Below, piece by piece: positions 45,382 through 54,022 of a DNA stretch of 64,000 nucleotides. The number at the start of each line of letters is the position of its first letter. The first letter of the stretch is position 1. Both the position numbers and the translations under genes were made by a program. The DNA is from Firmicutes bacterium HGW-Firmicutes-16 (lineage in GTDB: Bacteria; Bacillota; Clostridia; Oscillospirales; Oscillospiraceae). The stretch covers positions 1-64,000 of the forward strand of contig PGZZ01000009.1 of assembly GCA_002841545.1 (NCBI GenBank), in the 5' to 3' direction. Under the pieces are notes generated by a model, which saw only the letters and a list, made by a program, of their open reading frames with translations, did not search any database and was not told the DNA's origin.

Positions 45382-46287
45382 ATGTTGCTCAAAGACTTAG
45401 CAGAGGAATTTCTATTCAATTGTCAGTGTCGCAAGCTTTCAGAAAAGACAGTACACAATTACAGACTACAGGTAGGCTATCTATTGGATTATCTATCTCA
45501 GGAACATGAGGTTACTGAACTTGAAAAGGTAAAGCCACAAATGATTAAGCAGTACATGGTTTCAATGCAGAAGAAGGGGAGAAAGGCACAGTATATAAAT
45601 GATCTCCTTAAAGCGTTCAAGTGCTTCTTTAAATATCTGTATGAAGAAGAATATATCGATGAACTGATTACTGAAAGAATAAAGAATCTGAAAGAGCCAA
45701 AAGTAATTATTCAGACATTTTCAAATGATGAAGTGCAGAGAATGATTAACTACTATTCCAAGCATGATTATTTGACCATAAGGAACAAAACAATCCTATG
45801 TATGCTTTTTGATACAGGTATTCGCCTTAATGAGCTTATAACATTGACAGAAGATAAAATCTTTAATGATTATATTCTCATTCATGGTAAAGGCGATAAA
45901 GAGCGAGTAGTTACTAAAAGCCCTTATTTATCTAAATGCCTATTCAAGTACAATATCGTGAAAAACGGTTACTTTGAAAACAAGACTAAGAAGTATGCTA
46001 ATGTTTTTCTAAGCAGAAATGGATTACCGCTCACGCATGAATCAATAGAAATCATTGTAAAGGAAGCTGCCAAAGCGTGTGACGTTGATAGTGGTGTTCG
46101 TTGCAGTCCTCATACCTGCCGCCACACCTACGCACAGATGCAATTAAAGAACGGCTTAGACATATACAGTTTATCAAGGCTCATGGGACATGAGAGTATA
46201 TCTATAACACAGCGATATTTAGAGGGCATAAGGAATACCGATGTTATTAAAGCGGGGACAAAAACAAGTCCGTTAATGAATTTATAA
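45382..46287 (+). CDS. int: Tyrosine recombinase/integrase
   Basis: A 301-residue XerC/D-like integrase. The N-terminal SAM-like core-binding domain covers about 1-95. Catalytic residues: Arg in LFDTGIRLNEL, Lys in HGKGDKERVV, His-x-x-Arg in HTCRHTYAQ, His in LMGHESISIT, and the nucleophile Tyr in TQRYLEG. GAGGGG precedes ATG 45382, and an ATG 15 bases upstream is a weaker start. It lies next to attL, oriented away from gap, as in elements that excise by site-specific recombination. Confidence 0.95.
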   Translation: MLLKDLAEEFLFNCQCRKLSEKTVHNYRLQVGYLLDYLSQEHEVTELEKVKPQMIKQYMVSMQKKGRKAQYINDLLKAFKCFFKYLYEEEYIDELITERIKNLKEPKVIIQTFSNDEVQRMINYYSKHDYLTIRNKTILCMLFDTGIRLNELITLTEDKIFNDYILIHGKGDKERVVTKSPYLSKCLFKYNIVKNGYFENKTKKYANVFLSRNGLPLTHESIEIIVKEAAKACDVDSGVRCSPHTCRHTYAQMQLKNGLDIYSLSRLMGHESISITQRYLEGIRNTDVIKAGTKTSPLMNL

Positions 46288-46310
46288 AATCAAGACAATG
46301 ATAAAAGGAA

Positions 46311-46336
46311 AACTCCTACCTTTGATGGTAGGAGTT
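46311..46336 (+). terminator. Hairpin after the integrase gene
   Basis: A perfect 10-bp stem AACTCCTACC / GGTAGGAGTT with a six-base loop. The T-run is poor. Confidence 0.55.
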
Positions 46337-46454
46337 CTTAGATAAACTACCAGAAGACTTGGATATGTTCGTTAGCAGACACAATAATGTAAATTCTCCT
46401 GAAGGTTCTCATGCAATATTTTCAAGTCGAGGAAGGTCTGAAGTTGAAATTGTA

Positions 46455-46640
46455 TTACGTTTTATCTTGTTCTTCTTTTAACGGAAAGCCATATTTGCTT
46501 TGACCGCACTCTTTATTAATCAGATATCTAAGCACCTGAGCTGTAGTCATATGCTTTAGTTTCTTGATGGCTTCCAAATTTTCAATTACATACTTAGAGA
46601 GCTTAACAGTTATTTCTTTTGGGTATTCCTTGCTTGGCAT
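46455..46640 (-). CDS. Small ribbon-helix-helix DNA-binding protein
   Basis: A 61-residue CopG/Arc-like protein. The N-terminal strand KEITVKLSKYVIEN and helix with IKKLKHMTTAQVLRYLINKE match the RHH fold. AAAGGA lies before ATG 46640; the frame is open slightly further. It may act as an element regulator, for example of integrase or excision. It is convergent with the integrase. Confidence 0.75.
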   Translation of the reverse strand: MPSKEYPKEITVKLSKYVIENLEAIKKLKHMTTAQVLRYLINKECGQSKYGFPLKEEQDKT

Positions 46641-46770
46641 TAATATCATCCTTTAAAAATAATCTTTACTTATTCTCAGCACTATTTAAGATGCTTATCT
46701 GCAATCTTCTCGTTCCATTTTTTAAACTAGTGTTTTCAACATTCTTCCATTAAAGTCTAAATGACTTCAA

Positions 46771-48204
46771 TTAATAAACAGACTCCCGCTGATATGTTGT
46801 AGTGTCAATTCTACCATCTACAAAATTGAAATTCAAATTCAAATAACTGTCAGAAAACGAAAAATAATACTCATTTCCACTTGGCAAACTGGTTTTTTCT
46901 GTTTCATTTCCAATTAACCTAAGCTTTCCAAAGCTACCCAAATTGAGAAATACAGCGTTACTTTCGTCAAAAACAACCTTCACATCACAGAATCCATTCG
47001 AAGAAACTATAGACTCAACTTCTTTCCACCTACCGCTCATTGAAAGATAGGGTTTAATTTGAGCTATCCGTTCCTGTACATTTTTATAATCAGGTAATTT
47101 CATATACAAATTCATATACAGACCATATGCGGAATTTAATTCACCCTTATACAGATATTCTTCTGCGTAAGCATAATTAGATTCATCAATCAGCGATACA
47201 GAATCTTTATAATTATCTAATTTTGAAAATATTTCAAGAGCATTTGCATATTGCTTCTTGTCCATTAAAGTCAGCGCATTCTGATAATTACATTCATTCA
47301 TTATATCGGCACTGTCTTTAAAATTACCAAGTTCTGTAAGCAACTCAACAGCCTCAGTATATTTTTTAATATTGTAATAATCCACAGCTTCTTTGTATTT
47401 ATTGTTTGGAATAATAATGTTGTTATTAATTACGACAAATGCAGTAGCCACTAATATAATTGATACTGCAATTACCGAAATTCTTATTGCAAGTTTCTTA
47501 TTGCGACTTTTCCTTTTTTCCTCTGCAAATTTGGCTTTTTCAATCTTTTCTTTTTCGGCAATTTTATTTTTTTCAATCCTTATTTTCTTTTTTTCAGTCA
47601 ATATCGGAATATCAAGATTTTTGTTCAATATACCAAAAGAGCATTTGCAAGCACAGCATTTTGCTTCGTTCTTATGATTTATAGCTCCGCATGAACACAT
47701 CCACAAATCATTTGATTCTGCCGGAATGTAGTTACTTTTGTCGCTTGTTTCTATTAAGTACTGCGTGACAAGTTCGTCATCTTTTAACACAATTGATAGC
47801 TTTTGCTGAGCTGCGAGAGGAAGCCACTCTGCATCATCTGATGCTTCCCAGAGTGAGCCATCAGAATATACAACGTTTATTATTTTAACGCTATAAGACC
47901 GAATAGTATCTAAACTCAAAGGTATAGCTTCTTTTGAACCGAATTCATCATTTCGTTTGACATTCAAATCCAGATACTGATACTCAACTTTTCTCCCAAC
48001 TGGCACATTAGTTATGTCAAACGTATTAAGACTAATTTTTACCGCCTTAATCGGTTTGTCCGAAATGCTCTTAAACTTAAGTTGCACCAGAACTTTGCTG
48101 GTTTGGTTGTCCTTCAGCAAGGCACCTGCCGATATAATTAATGGACTCCCACTTCTGTACAGATTTCCGGTAACTTTGAATAAAGTTGAAAAACGCTCAC
48201 TCAA
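46771..48204 (-). CDS. Membrane protein with zinc ribbon, coiled coil and TPR-like repeats
   Basis: A 477-residue protein. Region 1-165 is a beta-rich domain of unknown type (SISDKPIKAVKISLNTFDIT). A zinc ribbon follows (MCSCGAINHKNEAKCCACKC, about 168-187), then a very basic helical stretch with repeated KIEKAKFAEEKRKSR (about 205-240), a membrane helix (about 244-266), and an external part with TPR-like units (KYTEAVELLTELGNFKDS, QYANALEIFSKLDNYKDS) and a lipocalin-like end. The order resembles unnamed gut-Firmicutes envelope proteins. It is the last of a three-gene minus-strand group with two small two-helix membrane proteins. Function unknown; not a known transfer or defence gene. Confidence 0.8.
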   Translation of the reverse strand: MSERFSTLFKVTGNLYRSGSPLIISAGALLKDNQTSKVLVQLKFKSISDKPIKAVKISLNTFDITNVPVGRKVEYQYLDLNVKRNDEFGSKEAIPLSLDTIRSYSVKIINVVYSDGSLWEASDDAEWLPLAAQQKLSIVLKDDELVTQYLIETSDKSNYIPAESNDLWMCSCGAINHKNEAKCCACKCSFGILNKNLDIPILTEKKKIRIEKNKIAEKEKIEKAKFAEEKRKSRNKKLAIRISVIAVSIILVATAFVVINNNIIIPNNKYKEAVDYYNIKKYTEAVELLTELGNFKDSADIMNECNYQNALTLMDKKQYANALEIFSKLDNYKDSVSLIDESNYAYAEEYLYKGELNSAYGLYMNLYMKLPDYKNVQERIAQIKPYLSMSGRWKEVESIVSSNGFCDVKVVFDESNAVFLNLGSFGKLRLIGNETEKTSLPSGNEYYFSFSDSYLNLNFNFVDGRIDTTTYQRESVY

Positions 48205-48231
48205 GGTTTATTTCCCCCTCTTAATCGGTGT

Positions 48232-48495
48232 TTATAGCTCAGGCAGTTCATCAGGATCGGGCTTATCTGATGCAATTGAAGGTTGTTTATGTGTATTGAT
48301 TTTAATATCGTGTAATAATTGCACAACTTCACCAAATGCAAATATAACGAAATTTACAACTAAAGAAACAGCGAAAAAATATATTCCCATACCATCAAAA
48401 ATATTGCCAATATTTACTGATAAGACTAAACAAACTACGAAATTAATTAGTGCATAGATTTTTAATACTTGAGCGACTGCGTTTTTTGTTGTCAT
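48232..48495 (-). CDS. Small two-helix membrane protein
   Basis: An 87-residue protein with two membrane segments (about 13-30 and 36-57) and a charged C-terminal tail. The segment FVIFAFGEVVQLLHDI resembles MVLGFAEIIKLLDKI of the next upstream protein, so the two are probably related. It is 27 bases before the zinc-ribbon gene. I know no named family; association with the zinc-ribbon protein is inferred from the gene order. Confidence 0.72.
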   Translation of the reverse strand: MTTKNAVAQVLKIYALINFVVCLVLSVNIGNIFDGMGIYFFAVSLVVNFVIFAFGEVVQLLHDIKINTHKQPSIASDKPDPDELPEL

Positions 48496-48585
48496 ATTGA
48501 ATCTCCTTCAGTTTATATTATTATAAAAAACCCTGCTAAACGACAGGATATATTCTAAGTCTGATTCGGCGAGTAACCGAATCGT

Positions 48586-49047
48586 TTATTTATTACTTAT
48601 TTTATCCAGCAGTTTAATTATTTCGGCAAAACCTAATACCATTGTTCCTGAAACCAGAGCAGCCCCCCACCAAATGACGATGAATGAGAATTCGAGTTGA
48701 TTACCAAGAACAAGACCTAAGATAAAGCCTACAATATATGTAAGCACGGCTATTACTGTCAGAGCTGTGGCTACGCCATTACTATTACTCTGATTTTGAG
48801 ATTCATTAATTTTTTCAGCTTCAAGTATTTGGCTATATTCTTCATCGGTTACTTTAATTGGCACTGTTTTGAAATATTTAGTTCGTTGTTCTTCTAAATT
48901 ATATTCAGACATATTGTAATTTTTAGTGTCTAAGCCATCCGGAGAGTAAACTTTTTCATACAAGCAAAGTTCGAGTAAATGTTTATCCTGTTTCTCCGTC
49001 TGCAATGATTTTGCCTTTAAAAGATATTCTTCAAGTTTTGAGTTCAT
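48586..49047 (-). CDS. Membrane protein with cytosolic helical domain
   Basis: A 153-residue protein: a helical N-terminus (about 1-80) that is soluble, two membrane segments (about 92-112 and 118-138), and the C-terminal motif GFAEIIKLLDKI shared with the 87-residue neighbour. ATG 49047 has an excellent AGGAGG site; the frame upstream is not needed. It opens the three-gene minus-strand group. Function unknown. Confidence 0.75.
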   Translation of the reverse strand: MNSKLEEYLLKAKSLQTEKQDKHLLELCLYEKVYSPDGLDTKNYNMSEYNLEEQRTKYFKTVPIKVTDEEYSQILEAEKINESQNQSNSNGVATALTVIAVLTYIVGFILGLVLGNQLEFSFIVIWWGAALVSGTMVLGFAEIIKLLDKISNK

Positions 49048-49747
49048 GTTTTCAGACCTCCTATAAAATTTCAATTCAATAATCTCAAACAGCCAGTCCC
49101 ACAAACCGGTCTACAATGGAAAAAGTACAAAATAATGCTTACAATACCTTAATCTTACAACTTTCAAGTGCTATTTACAATTATTTACTTTACTAAAGAT
49201 TCTTGATAATAGTGTACAACATTACAAAATAAGTCGTTATCATGGTAGAGCTTGTTGTTTAATTAGACTTTTAATATGATAATCAATTATAAAAAGCAGC
49301 TAACTGACCGGATCGATCTCCGGAAGGGAGCTACTTTTGTTATGGATCTATGTTTACAATTCTTGATTCTGAGAATCCTTATCGATAATGTTCAAACTCT
49401 TAATGCGATCAAAACCAGTACAGCCGCAGCTTAATAGGCATAAAAAAAGGAGAGCAAAAATTGCCCTCGAACTTAAATAGAAAGATATAGATAACCTATT
49501 GACAAACCAATCAGACTAGTGTAGAATACTTCCGTAGCAATATAGTTGAATAATGCATATAACTCTACTAAGTATCACTCTATCTCATAGAATACACGTT
49601 TTATCAGGTTTTGTCAATAGTAAATTATATGGGTATTTAATTTTATTTTAAAGGAGGTTCTTCTATGCCCTTTACTTAGCAATAGACAACAAATAGCAGA
49701 TCAATACAAATAAAAATATCGAAAGGAAATGAAAAATTATTAAAACA
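49048..49747. other. Non-coding region of the element with promoter and short hairpins
   Basis: There is no convincing gene. An imperfect hairpin is formed around 49291-49340 (AGCAGCT...AGCTAC with inner CCGG arms). A promoter (49499-49527) drives the next gene. A four-codon ORF at 49665 (Met-Pro-Phe-Thr-stop) has a very strong AAAGGAGG site and looks like a leader peptide. Confidence 0.5.
49499..49527 (+). promoter_or_regulatory. SigA-type promoter in the element
   Basis: TTGACA at 49499-49504, 17-base spacer, TAGAAT at 49522-49527, upstream of the 49748 gene. Confidence 0.7.
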
Positions 49748-50731
49748 TTGACCATAGAAGCTGGACAAGTATTTAAGAATTATAGACTTCTATGTGCGGA
49801 ATTAGGTGAACCAATTAAAGAAGGTGATTCAAAAAAAGCTCAATTAAAAGAGTTTCATAGATTCTTCGATTTTGAAAGAGTTGGACAAAAGTATCTTATT
49901 ACGGAGATATTTGATAATCCTCTCCCTAAAACTGATAAAAGAAGTTTAGGTAATACTGCGATTTATATAAAATACATTGAATTAATCACCATGCAGCTCT
50001 TGGTTAAACAAAAAGATTATACATATACAACTACAAGAAACAATTTATATAAATCATTAGGAATGGTAAATCAAAAATTTTCTAATCAACAATATTACAG
50101 GCTTTTAATTGAAAATAAATCAATAAAATCTTTTGACATTAATCATTTTAATCAGAGAGTGAATCAGAAGCTTAATGTAATATTGTTTAGTGCATTAAAT
50201 AACCTGAAAAACCGATGCCTACTAAATTATTATGAAGAAATCATAATTGTTGAAAATGGTAATATGCATCATAAAGCAAATGATTTTGAGATTAAGCAAA
50301 TTATCAATGTACAAAAGCAGGTATTAAATGAACTTGGTCTATTAAGTTTAAACCATGTATTTCTTAAATTCAAAAATGATCAGTTTTATAGTAGAGTAAA
50401 CGAATTGCTTTATGATAAATGTGGATGGCTTTATACCTTTAAACAGTACAAGATAATTTATACAAAAGCAGATATTATAATAGAAATTCCAATTACTGAG
50501 TTGCAATTGCAGAGACTAATTCTAAACGAAAACGTTATTAGTGTAATAAATCAGCAAGCTGAAAATAACTATGAAAAAAATCAGATCAAGTATGAAAAAG
50601 AATACGAAAATTTCATTAAAGATTATATTGGATTTGGAGAACCACTAGAAAGTGATTTTAAATTCTTTAAGTATCGTGATGATTATATTGAAATTCAAAA
50701 AGAATTATCAGAATTCTATTTGAAAATATAA
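49748..50731 (+). CDS. Phage/plasmid-associated protein of unknown function
   Basis: A 327-residue very AT-rich gene. The N-terminal stretch (GQVFKNYRLLCAELGEPIKEG near residue 6, followed by FDFERVGQKYLITEIFD) matches a domain common in Firmicutes phage, plasmid and ICE proteins. The rest is Lys/Asn-rich and helical without a motif I can name. Start uncertain: in frame only TTG 49748 fits, without a near RBS. An ATG at 49729 after AAAGGA is out of frame by one base; if one A of the A-run were removed it would give a full start. A replication or regulatory role is possible, not shown. Confidence 0.7.
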   Translation: MTIEAGQVFKNYRLLCAELGEPIKEGDSKKAQLKEFHRFFDFERVGQKYLITEIFDNPLPKTDKRSLGNTAIYIKYIELITMQLLVKQKDYTYTTTRNNLYKSLGMVNQKFSNQQYYRLLIENKSIKSFDINHFNQRVNQKLNVILFSALNNLKNRCLLNYYEEIIIVENGNMHHKANDFEIKQIINVQKQVLNELGLLSLNHVFLKFKNDQFYSRVNELLYDKCGWLYTFKQYKIIYTKADIIIEIPITELQLQRLILNENVISVINQQAENNYEKNQIKYEKEYENFIKDYIGFGEPLESDFKFFKYRDDYIEIQKELSEFYLKI

Positions 50732-51315
50732 ATTTGAATACTTAGAACGTATATTAAATGATAAAAATATTATGCAGACTAAATATTCAAATTAACAGTT
50801 AAGTGTTTTTCAGTGGGCGATTGCTTGCCAATTGAACACTGACCCTTAGGGAAACTTGTTTTCCCTAAGGGTATCTCCTGCGCCACAGCGCTACAAAGAA
50901 CATATGAATAAATGATTATGCCCATGCGGGGGGACGGTGGACTGTTGCGTATTAGCTACGCTAATCCACAACATTCGCTTTGGGTTTTGGCTACGCCAAG
51001 AACCCTTCAGCGAAAAATAATATTTTATATTACAAATGTTATGAAAAAAGGGCTTTCCATAATTGGAAGGCTCTTTTTTATGAATTGGTATCATATATGT
51101 GTAGTTTCTCTCTCACAACCGGAAATTATCACCGCCCGAACACATTAAAATGTGGTGATTTAACGCTTTATTATGGTGAATATAATAACTACAATTTTCC
51201 TTGATCCCCTGCAAATACTAGATAATATTAATTTTGATAGTTTGGGTATTAAGCAAATACCGAACCGCTTACCGAACATTTGATTATTACACTATAATAC
51301 GATAAAGAAATTGAT
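50732..51315. other. Hairpin-rich non-coding region, possible replication or transfer origin
   Basis: A 13-bp perfect inverted repeat lies at 50842-50872, a GCTACGC-centred 6-bp hairpin at 50951-50965, a long bulged hairpin (TTCGCT...AGCGAA) at 50974-51014 with the same TAC loop, and a palindrome CACATTAAAATGTG at 51141-51154. A G-run and GC-rich stretch lie at 50927-50945. No CDS is convincing. Such clusters are typical of ssDNA or transfer origins, but no Rep or relaxase gene is recognised. Confidence 0.5.
51044..51080 (+). terminator. Terminator in the element (copy A)
   Basis: AGGGCTTTCC and GGAAGGCTCT with loop ATAATT, followed by a T-run. It is nearly the same as the one at 52681. Confidence 0.75.
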
Positions 51316-51603
51316 TTACTTCATATACGCCAATAATGCAGGTATAAAACAAATACACACAAAGAATATCCATGAAAACACTTTCTTAGGTATAGAATCT
51401 ATGGGTTTTAAAAACACTTCCCAAATTGCCGACCCTATTCTAAATAGTAAAGCAAAAACAATTGTCGCAATTATATAGTAGATTATAAATCTAAAATATT
51501 GTTCTTGTTCTATAAGATTTCTACTTTCAAAAATCATAATAAGAGAAGCACCTAGCAGTCCACCTGCAAAATACCTACCATCTGTTTTATCGTTTGTTAT
51601 CAT
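51316..51603 (-). CDS. Small three-helix membrane protein
   Basis: A 95-residue protein with three hydrophobic segments (about 11-28, 38-60 and 75-94) and few charged residues. GAGAAGG precedes ATG 51603. I recognise no family. It lies in the region between the two similar terminators of the element. Confidence 0.65.
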   Translation of the reverse strand: MITNDKTDGRYFAGGLLGASLIMIFESRNLIEQEQYFRFIIYYIIATIVFALLFRIGSAIWEVFLKPIDSIPKKVFSWIFFVCICFIPALLAYMK

Positions 51604-52103
51604 ATTTAACCTTCTCACCAATCAAATTAGTTGTTCAATATTTTACCATAATCATATTTAGTTATCAAGGCGTTCAGCGTTCAGAAAGGTATGCTCTTGC
51701 GAACTATAAAAATAACACAATTACCAGGATATAAATGTTGGAAAAACAAATAAGGAACGTTCGTAAATAACATTCAACCTCTCCTGCTGAGCGTACTTTG
51801 CAAGAGGGGTCTTTATATAATTAATAAAGACAAGGAAACTATTGGAAACATTTTACCTTGTAGGTAATAATTATAATAAAGAGATGGACATAGTACAGAC
51901 GACCAATAGCGCAACTATGCCATCAGAAGTTCAAGTAGGTTTGATTTCTAAGCTGGAAAATTAATGATAAAAAGTGACGATGCTCGGCACTATATACAGA
52001 ACACTCGAATGTTAGGTAGATATTTTACTGACAAACATCTTATTTTCTAACTTATGATGTATGCAGTCATATAATGTCCTATATAGCATCAGGAGTGATT
52101 AAA
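51604..52103. other. Non-coding or degenerate region before the L,D-transpeptidase
   Basis: A 26-codon ORF (51884-51964) lacks a good RBS and is probably not coding. AT-rich sequence and some short repeats only. Confidence 0.45.
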
Positions 52104-52439
52104 TTGGCAAGTTGGATTATTGTTACCACTTCAAAGCACATTCTTCAATTGTTTGAAGGTAAGGAATTAGTTAAGACATATCCCATAGGTGTAGGAAAAA
52201 TTCTTACACCAACCCCAGTAGGAGAATATACAGTTATCAACAAGCAGCGCAATCCGGGAGGTCCATTCGGGGTGCTCTGGATGGGGCTATCAAAGCCTCA
52301 TTATGGAATACACGGTACAAATGACCCATCTTCTATAGGGAAAAATGTTTCACTTGGGTGCATCAGGATGCAAAATCACGATGTACTCGAACTGTCTTCG
52401 AAAGTACCAATCGGAACTTGGGTTTTTATCAGGTCATAA
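52104..52439 (+). CDS. L,D-transpeptidase (YkuD domain)
   Basis: A 111-residue, nearly minimal YkuD domain. The diagnostic [20 protein letters not shown] block has the catalytic His and Cys in the HGT...SLGCIRM motif. [22 protein letters not shown] is the other conserved block. No signal peptide is visible, unlike secreted peptidoglycan L,D-transpeptidases, so it may be spore-linked, cytosolic or use another export route. TTG 52104 after AGGAGTG is my start; ATG 52074 is another possibility. It is cargo of the element. Confidence 0.85.
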   Translation: MASWIIVTTSKHILQLFEGKELVKTYPIGVGKILTPTPVGEYTVINKQRNPGGPFGVLWMGLSKPHYGIHGTNDPSSIGKNVSLGCIRMQNHDVLELSSKVPIGTWVFIRS

Positions 52440-52680
52440 AAATAAGAGGTTCAATAGCCATTATGCCAAATTCCGAACACTATAAGCATATGTGACAAAA
52501 AGGTACTATAAGGGAAACGCCGGATGAGGGGTAATGTAGACATTAGGTAGACATTACATCATAATACCGTAAAATATCACGAGAGAAAAACAGAGACGGT
52601 GAGGGATATAGAAAAACCAAATCTTGAATCATTGTTTTGAAAAACTTAGAGAATAAGATTACAGCTTAGGCTATTTTGCA

Positions 52681-52714
52681 GAAGGGCTTTCCTTAGTTGG
52701 AAAGCTCTTTTTCT
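52681..52714 (+). terminator. Terminator in the element (copy B)
   Basis: AGGGCTTTCC / GGAAAGCTCT with loop TTAGTT and TTTTTCT. It resembles copy A at 51044. Confidence 0.75.
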
Positions 52715-52868
52715 ACTTCATTTCGAAAGTTTTCAACGCTCAATACCTTACTACATTACAGAATCTAATAATATTATTAAAAACGATTGTTTGTGATAAG
52801 AAATATTAATCTCATTTTCCAAAGGGAAAAGCACCTAATTAATTATTAAAACTTCTCTCAAAATCACA

Positions 52869-52897
52869 TTGACAATAACACCCGTTAATGATAATGT
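52869..52897 (+). promoter_or_regulatory. Promoter of the serine recombinase gene
   Basis: TTGACA at 52869-52874, 17-base spacer, TAATGT at 52892-52897. The -10 lies inside the first of two GATAATGT repeats, which may be recombinase binding sites. Confidence 0.55.
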
Positions 52898-52928
52898 ATT
52901 CTCAGATAATGTTTTAGGAAGTGCTTTT

Positions 52929-53495
52929 ATGATTATAGGGTATGCACGAGTTTCAACAGAACAGCAAAACCTTGATAGACAAATAGATGCTTTAGAAAAT
53001 TATGGCGTAGAGCAATTATTCACCGAGAAGATGACTGGTACAAAAACTCATAGACCAGAACTTGACAGTGTTAGATTAATTGCAAGAAATGGCGATATTG
53101 TTGTTATAGAGAGTTTATCTAGGTTAGGACGTAGTTCAAAAGACTTGCTCAATTTAATAGACGAGTTTGAAAAAAAAGGCGTTCAATTGGTTAGCTTGAA
53201 AGAAAACATTGACACAGCATCACCAACTGGAAAATTGCTAACGACTGTATTATCTGCTTTAAGCCAATTTGAGCGAGATTTAACTGTCCAGCGAACTAAA
53301 GAGGGCTTACAGGCTGCAAGAGCAAGAGGGCGAAAAGGGGGCAGACCTAAAGCAGATACAAAAGCAGTTAATAAAGCTATAAAACTATATCAATCGCAAA
53401 CTCATAGTATAAAAGAAATTGCTGCTATTACCGGAATATCACAGGCGACATTGTACCGAGAGCTTAACCGCATAAAAGTAGAGAGTGGGAATTAA
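52929..53495 (+). CDS. Small serine recombinase (resolvase/invertase)
   Basis: A 188-residue resolvase-type recombinase. YARVSTEQQNLDRQ holds the catalytic Ser9, SLSRLGRSSKDLLNLI and the LVSLKENIDTASPTGKLLTTV region are typical, and the long E helix plus HTH (IKEIAAITGISQATLYRELNR) end it. ATG 52929 follows AGGAAG. A second recombinase in the element besides the integrase; it may resolve dimers or invert a segment. Confidence 0.93.
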   Translation: MIIGYARVSTEQQNLDRQIDALENYGVEQLFTEKMTGTKTHRPELDSVRLIARNGDIVVIESLSRLGRSSKDLLNLIDEFEKKGVQLVSLKENIDTASPTGKLLTTVLSALSQFERDLTVQRTKEGLQAARARGRKGGRPKADTKAVNKAIKLYQSQTHSIKEIAAITGISQATLYRELNRIKVESGN

Positions 53496-53529
53496 ACCCC
53501 TCTCTCTTTTATTTTTATATAATAGGTTA

Positions 53530-53730
53530 CTATTTGCCTTCTGGCGAATTATCTCGCTCGATAGTATCATCAATTGCCCGATTGATGAACCCGTTCAGGC
53601 TTTCATTGTGTGCTTCTGCGTGTGCTTGTATAAGCTCCTTTTCGCCCTTTGGAACACGTACTTTAATCTCATCATAATTATTTTTCATATATTTAGCTAC
53701 AGCTTTTTGTCCTGCTTTTGTAGTTGGCAT
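53530..53730 (-). CDS. Arc-like ribbon-helix-helix protein
   Basis: A 66-residue protein. YDEIKVRVPKGEKELIQAHA and ESLNGFINRAIDDTIERD match the Arc/RHH fold. AGGGAG lies before ATG 53730. The stop lies 34 bases after the recombinase stop, on the other strand. No toxin gene is next to it, so a plasmid/phage regulator is more likely than an antitoxin. Confidence 0.78.
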   Translation of the reverse strand: MPTTKAGQKAVAKYMKNNYDEIKVRVPKGEKELIQAHAEAHNESLNGFINRAIDDTIERDNSPEGK

Positions 53731-53891
53731 AATAATTCTCCCTAATATTAATTTATCAATATTATACACCTTAAATATATCGTACACAATATATTATTTA
53801 CATAATTTAATAGGTGTATTATTGGTGCAAATGCCAATTGATGTATTGGGTACGATATAGTATACTAAGACCATAGAGAGACCGCCTCTAA

Positions 53892-53992
53892 GGGGAGCGA
53901 TACAAGAAAATGCTTCACCGAGTGGAAAGACAATATACCTGTGACAGAGCCGCGAGCTGAGAATAGTCAGGAAGATTACTTTTCCGCTCCCC
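53892..53992 (+). ncRNA. Possible structured RNA of about 100 nt
   Basis: A perfect 8-bp closing stem GGGGAGCG / CGCTCCCC (53892-53899 with 53985-53992) encloses smaller hairpins, including CAC-CGA-GTG near 53925 and a bulged CCTG...CAGG arm. It lies 30 bases before the 54023 gene. I match it to no known family. It may be a small RNA or a 5' leader. Confidence 0.4.
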
Positions 53993-54022
53993 GATAATCA
54001 AACGAAAAGGGGATCAAAGATA

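Larger units (their letters stand above)
52440..52928. other. Non-coding region with short repeats before the serine recombinase
   Basis: Tandem TAGACATTA copies (52537-52545 and 52549-52557) sit inside an inverted repeat GTAATGT...ACATTAC (52531-52557). A terminator lies at 52681, a promoter at 52869, and two GATAATGT copies at 52890-52897 and 52905-52912. Confidence 0.45.

Noticed and set aside
46365-46481. 38-codon frame between the integrase and RHH genes
   Set aside because: No RBS, and its end overlaps the RHH gene on the other strand.
49291-49340. T-box or other riboswitch
   Set aside because: The hairpin lacks T-box or riboswitch signatures, and the next gene is not metabolic.
51884-51964. 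26-codon frame MDIVQTT...KLEN
   Set aside because: Poor RBS and no family; may be a remnant, but not supported as a gene.
53530-53730. Toxin-antitoxin pair
   Set aside because: The RHH protein has no adjacent toxin-like gene.
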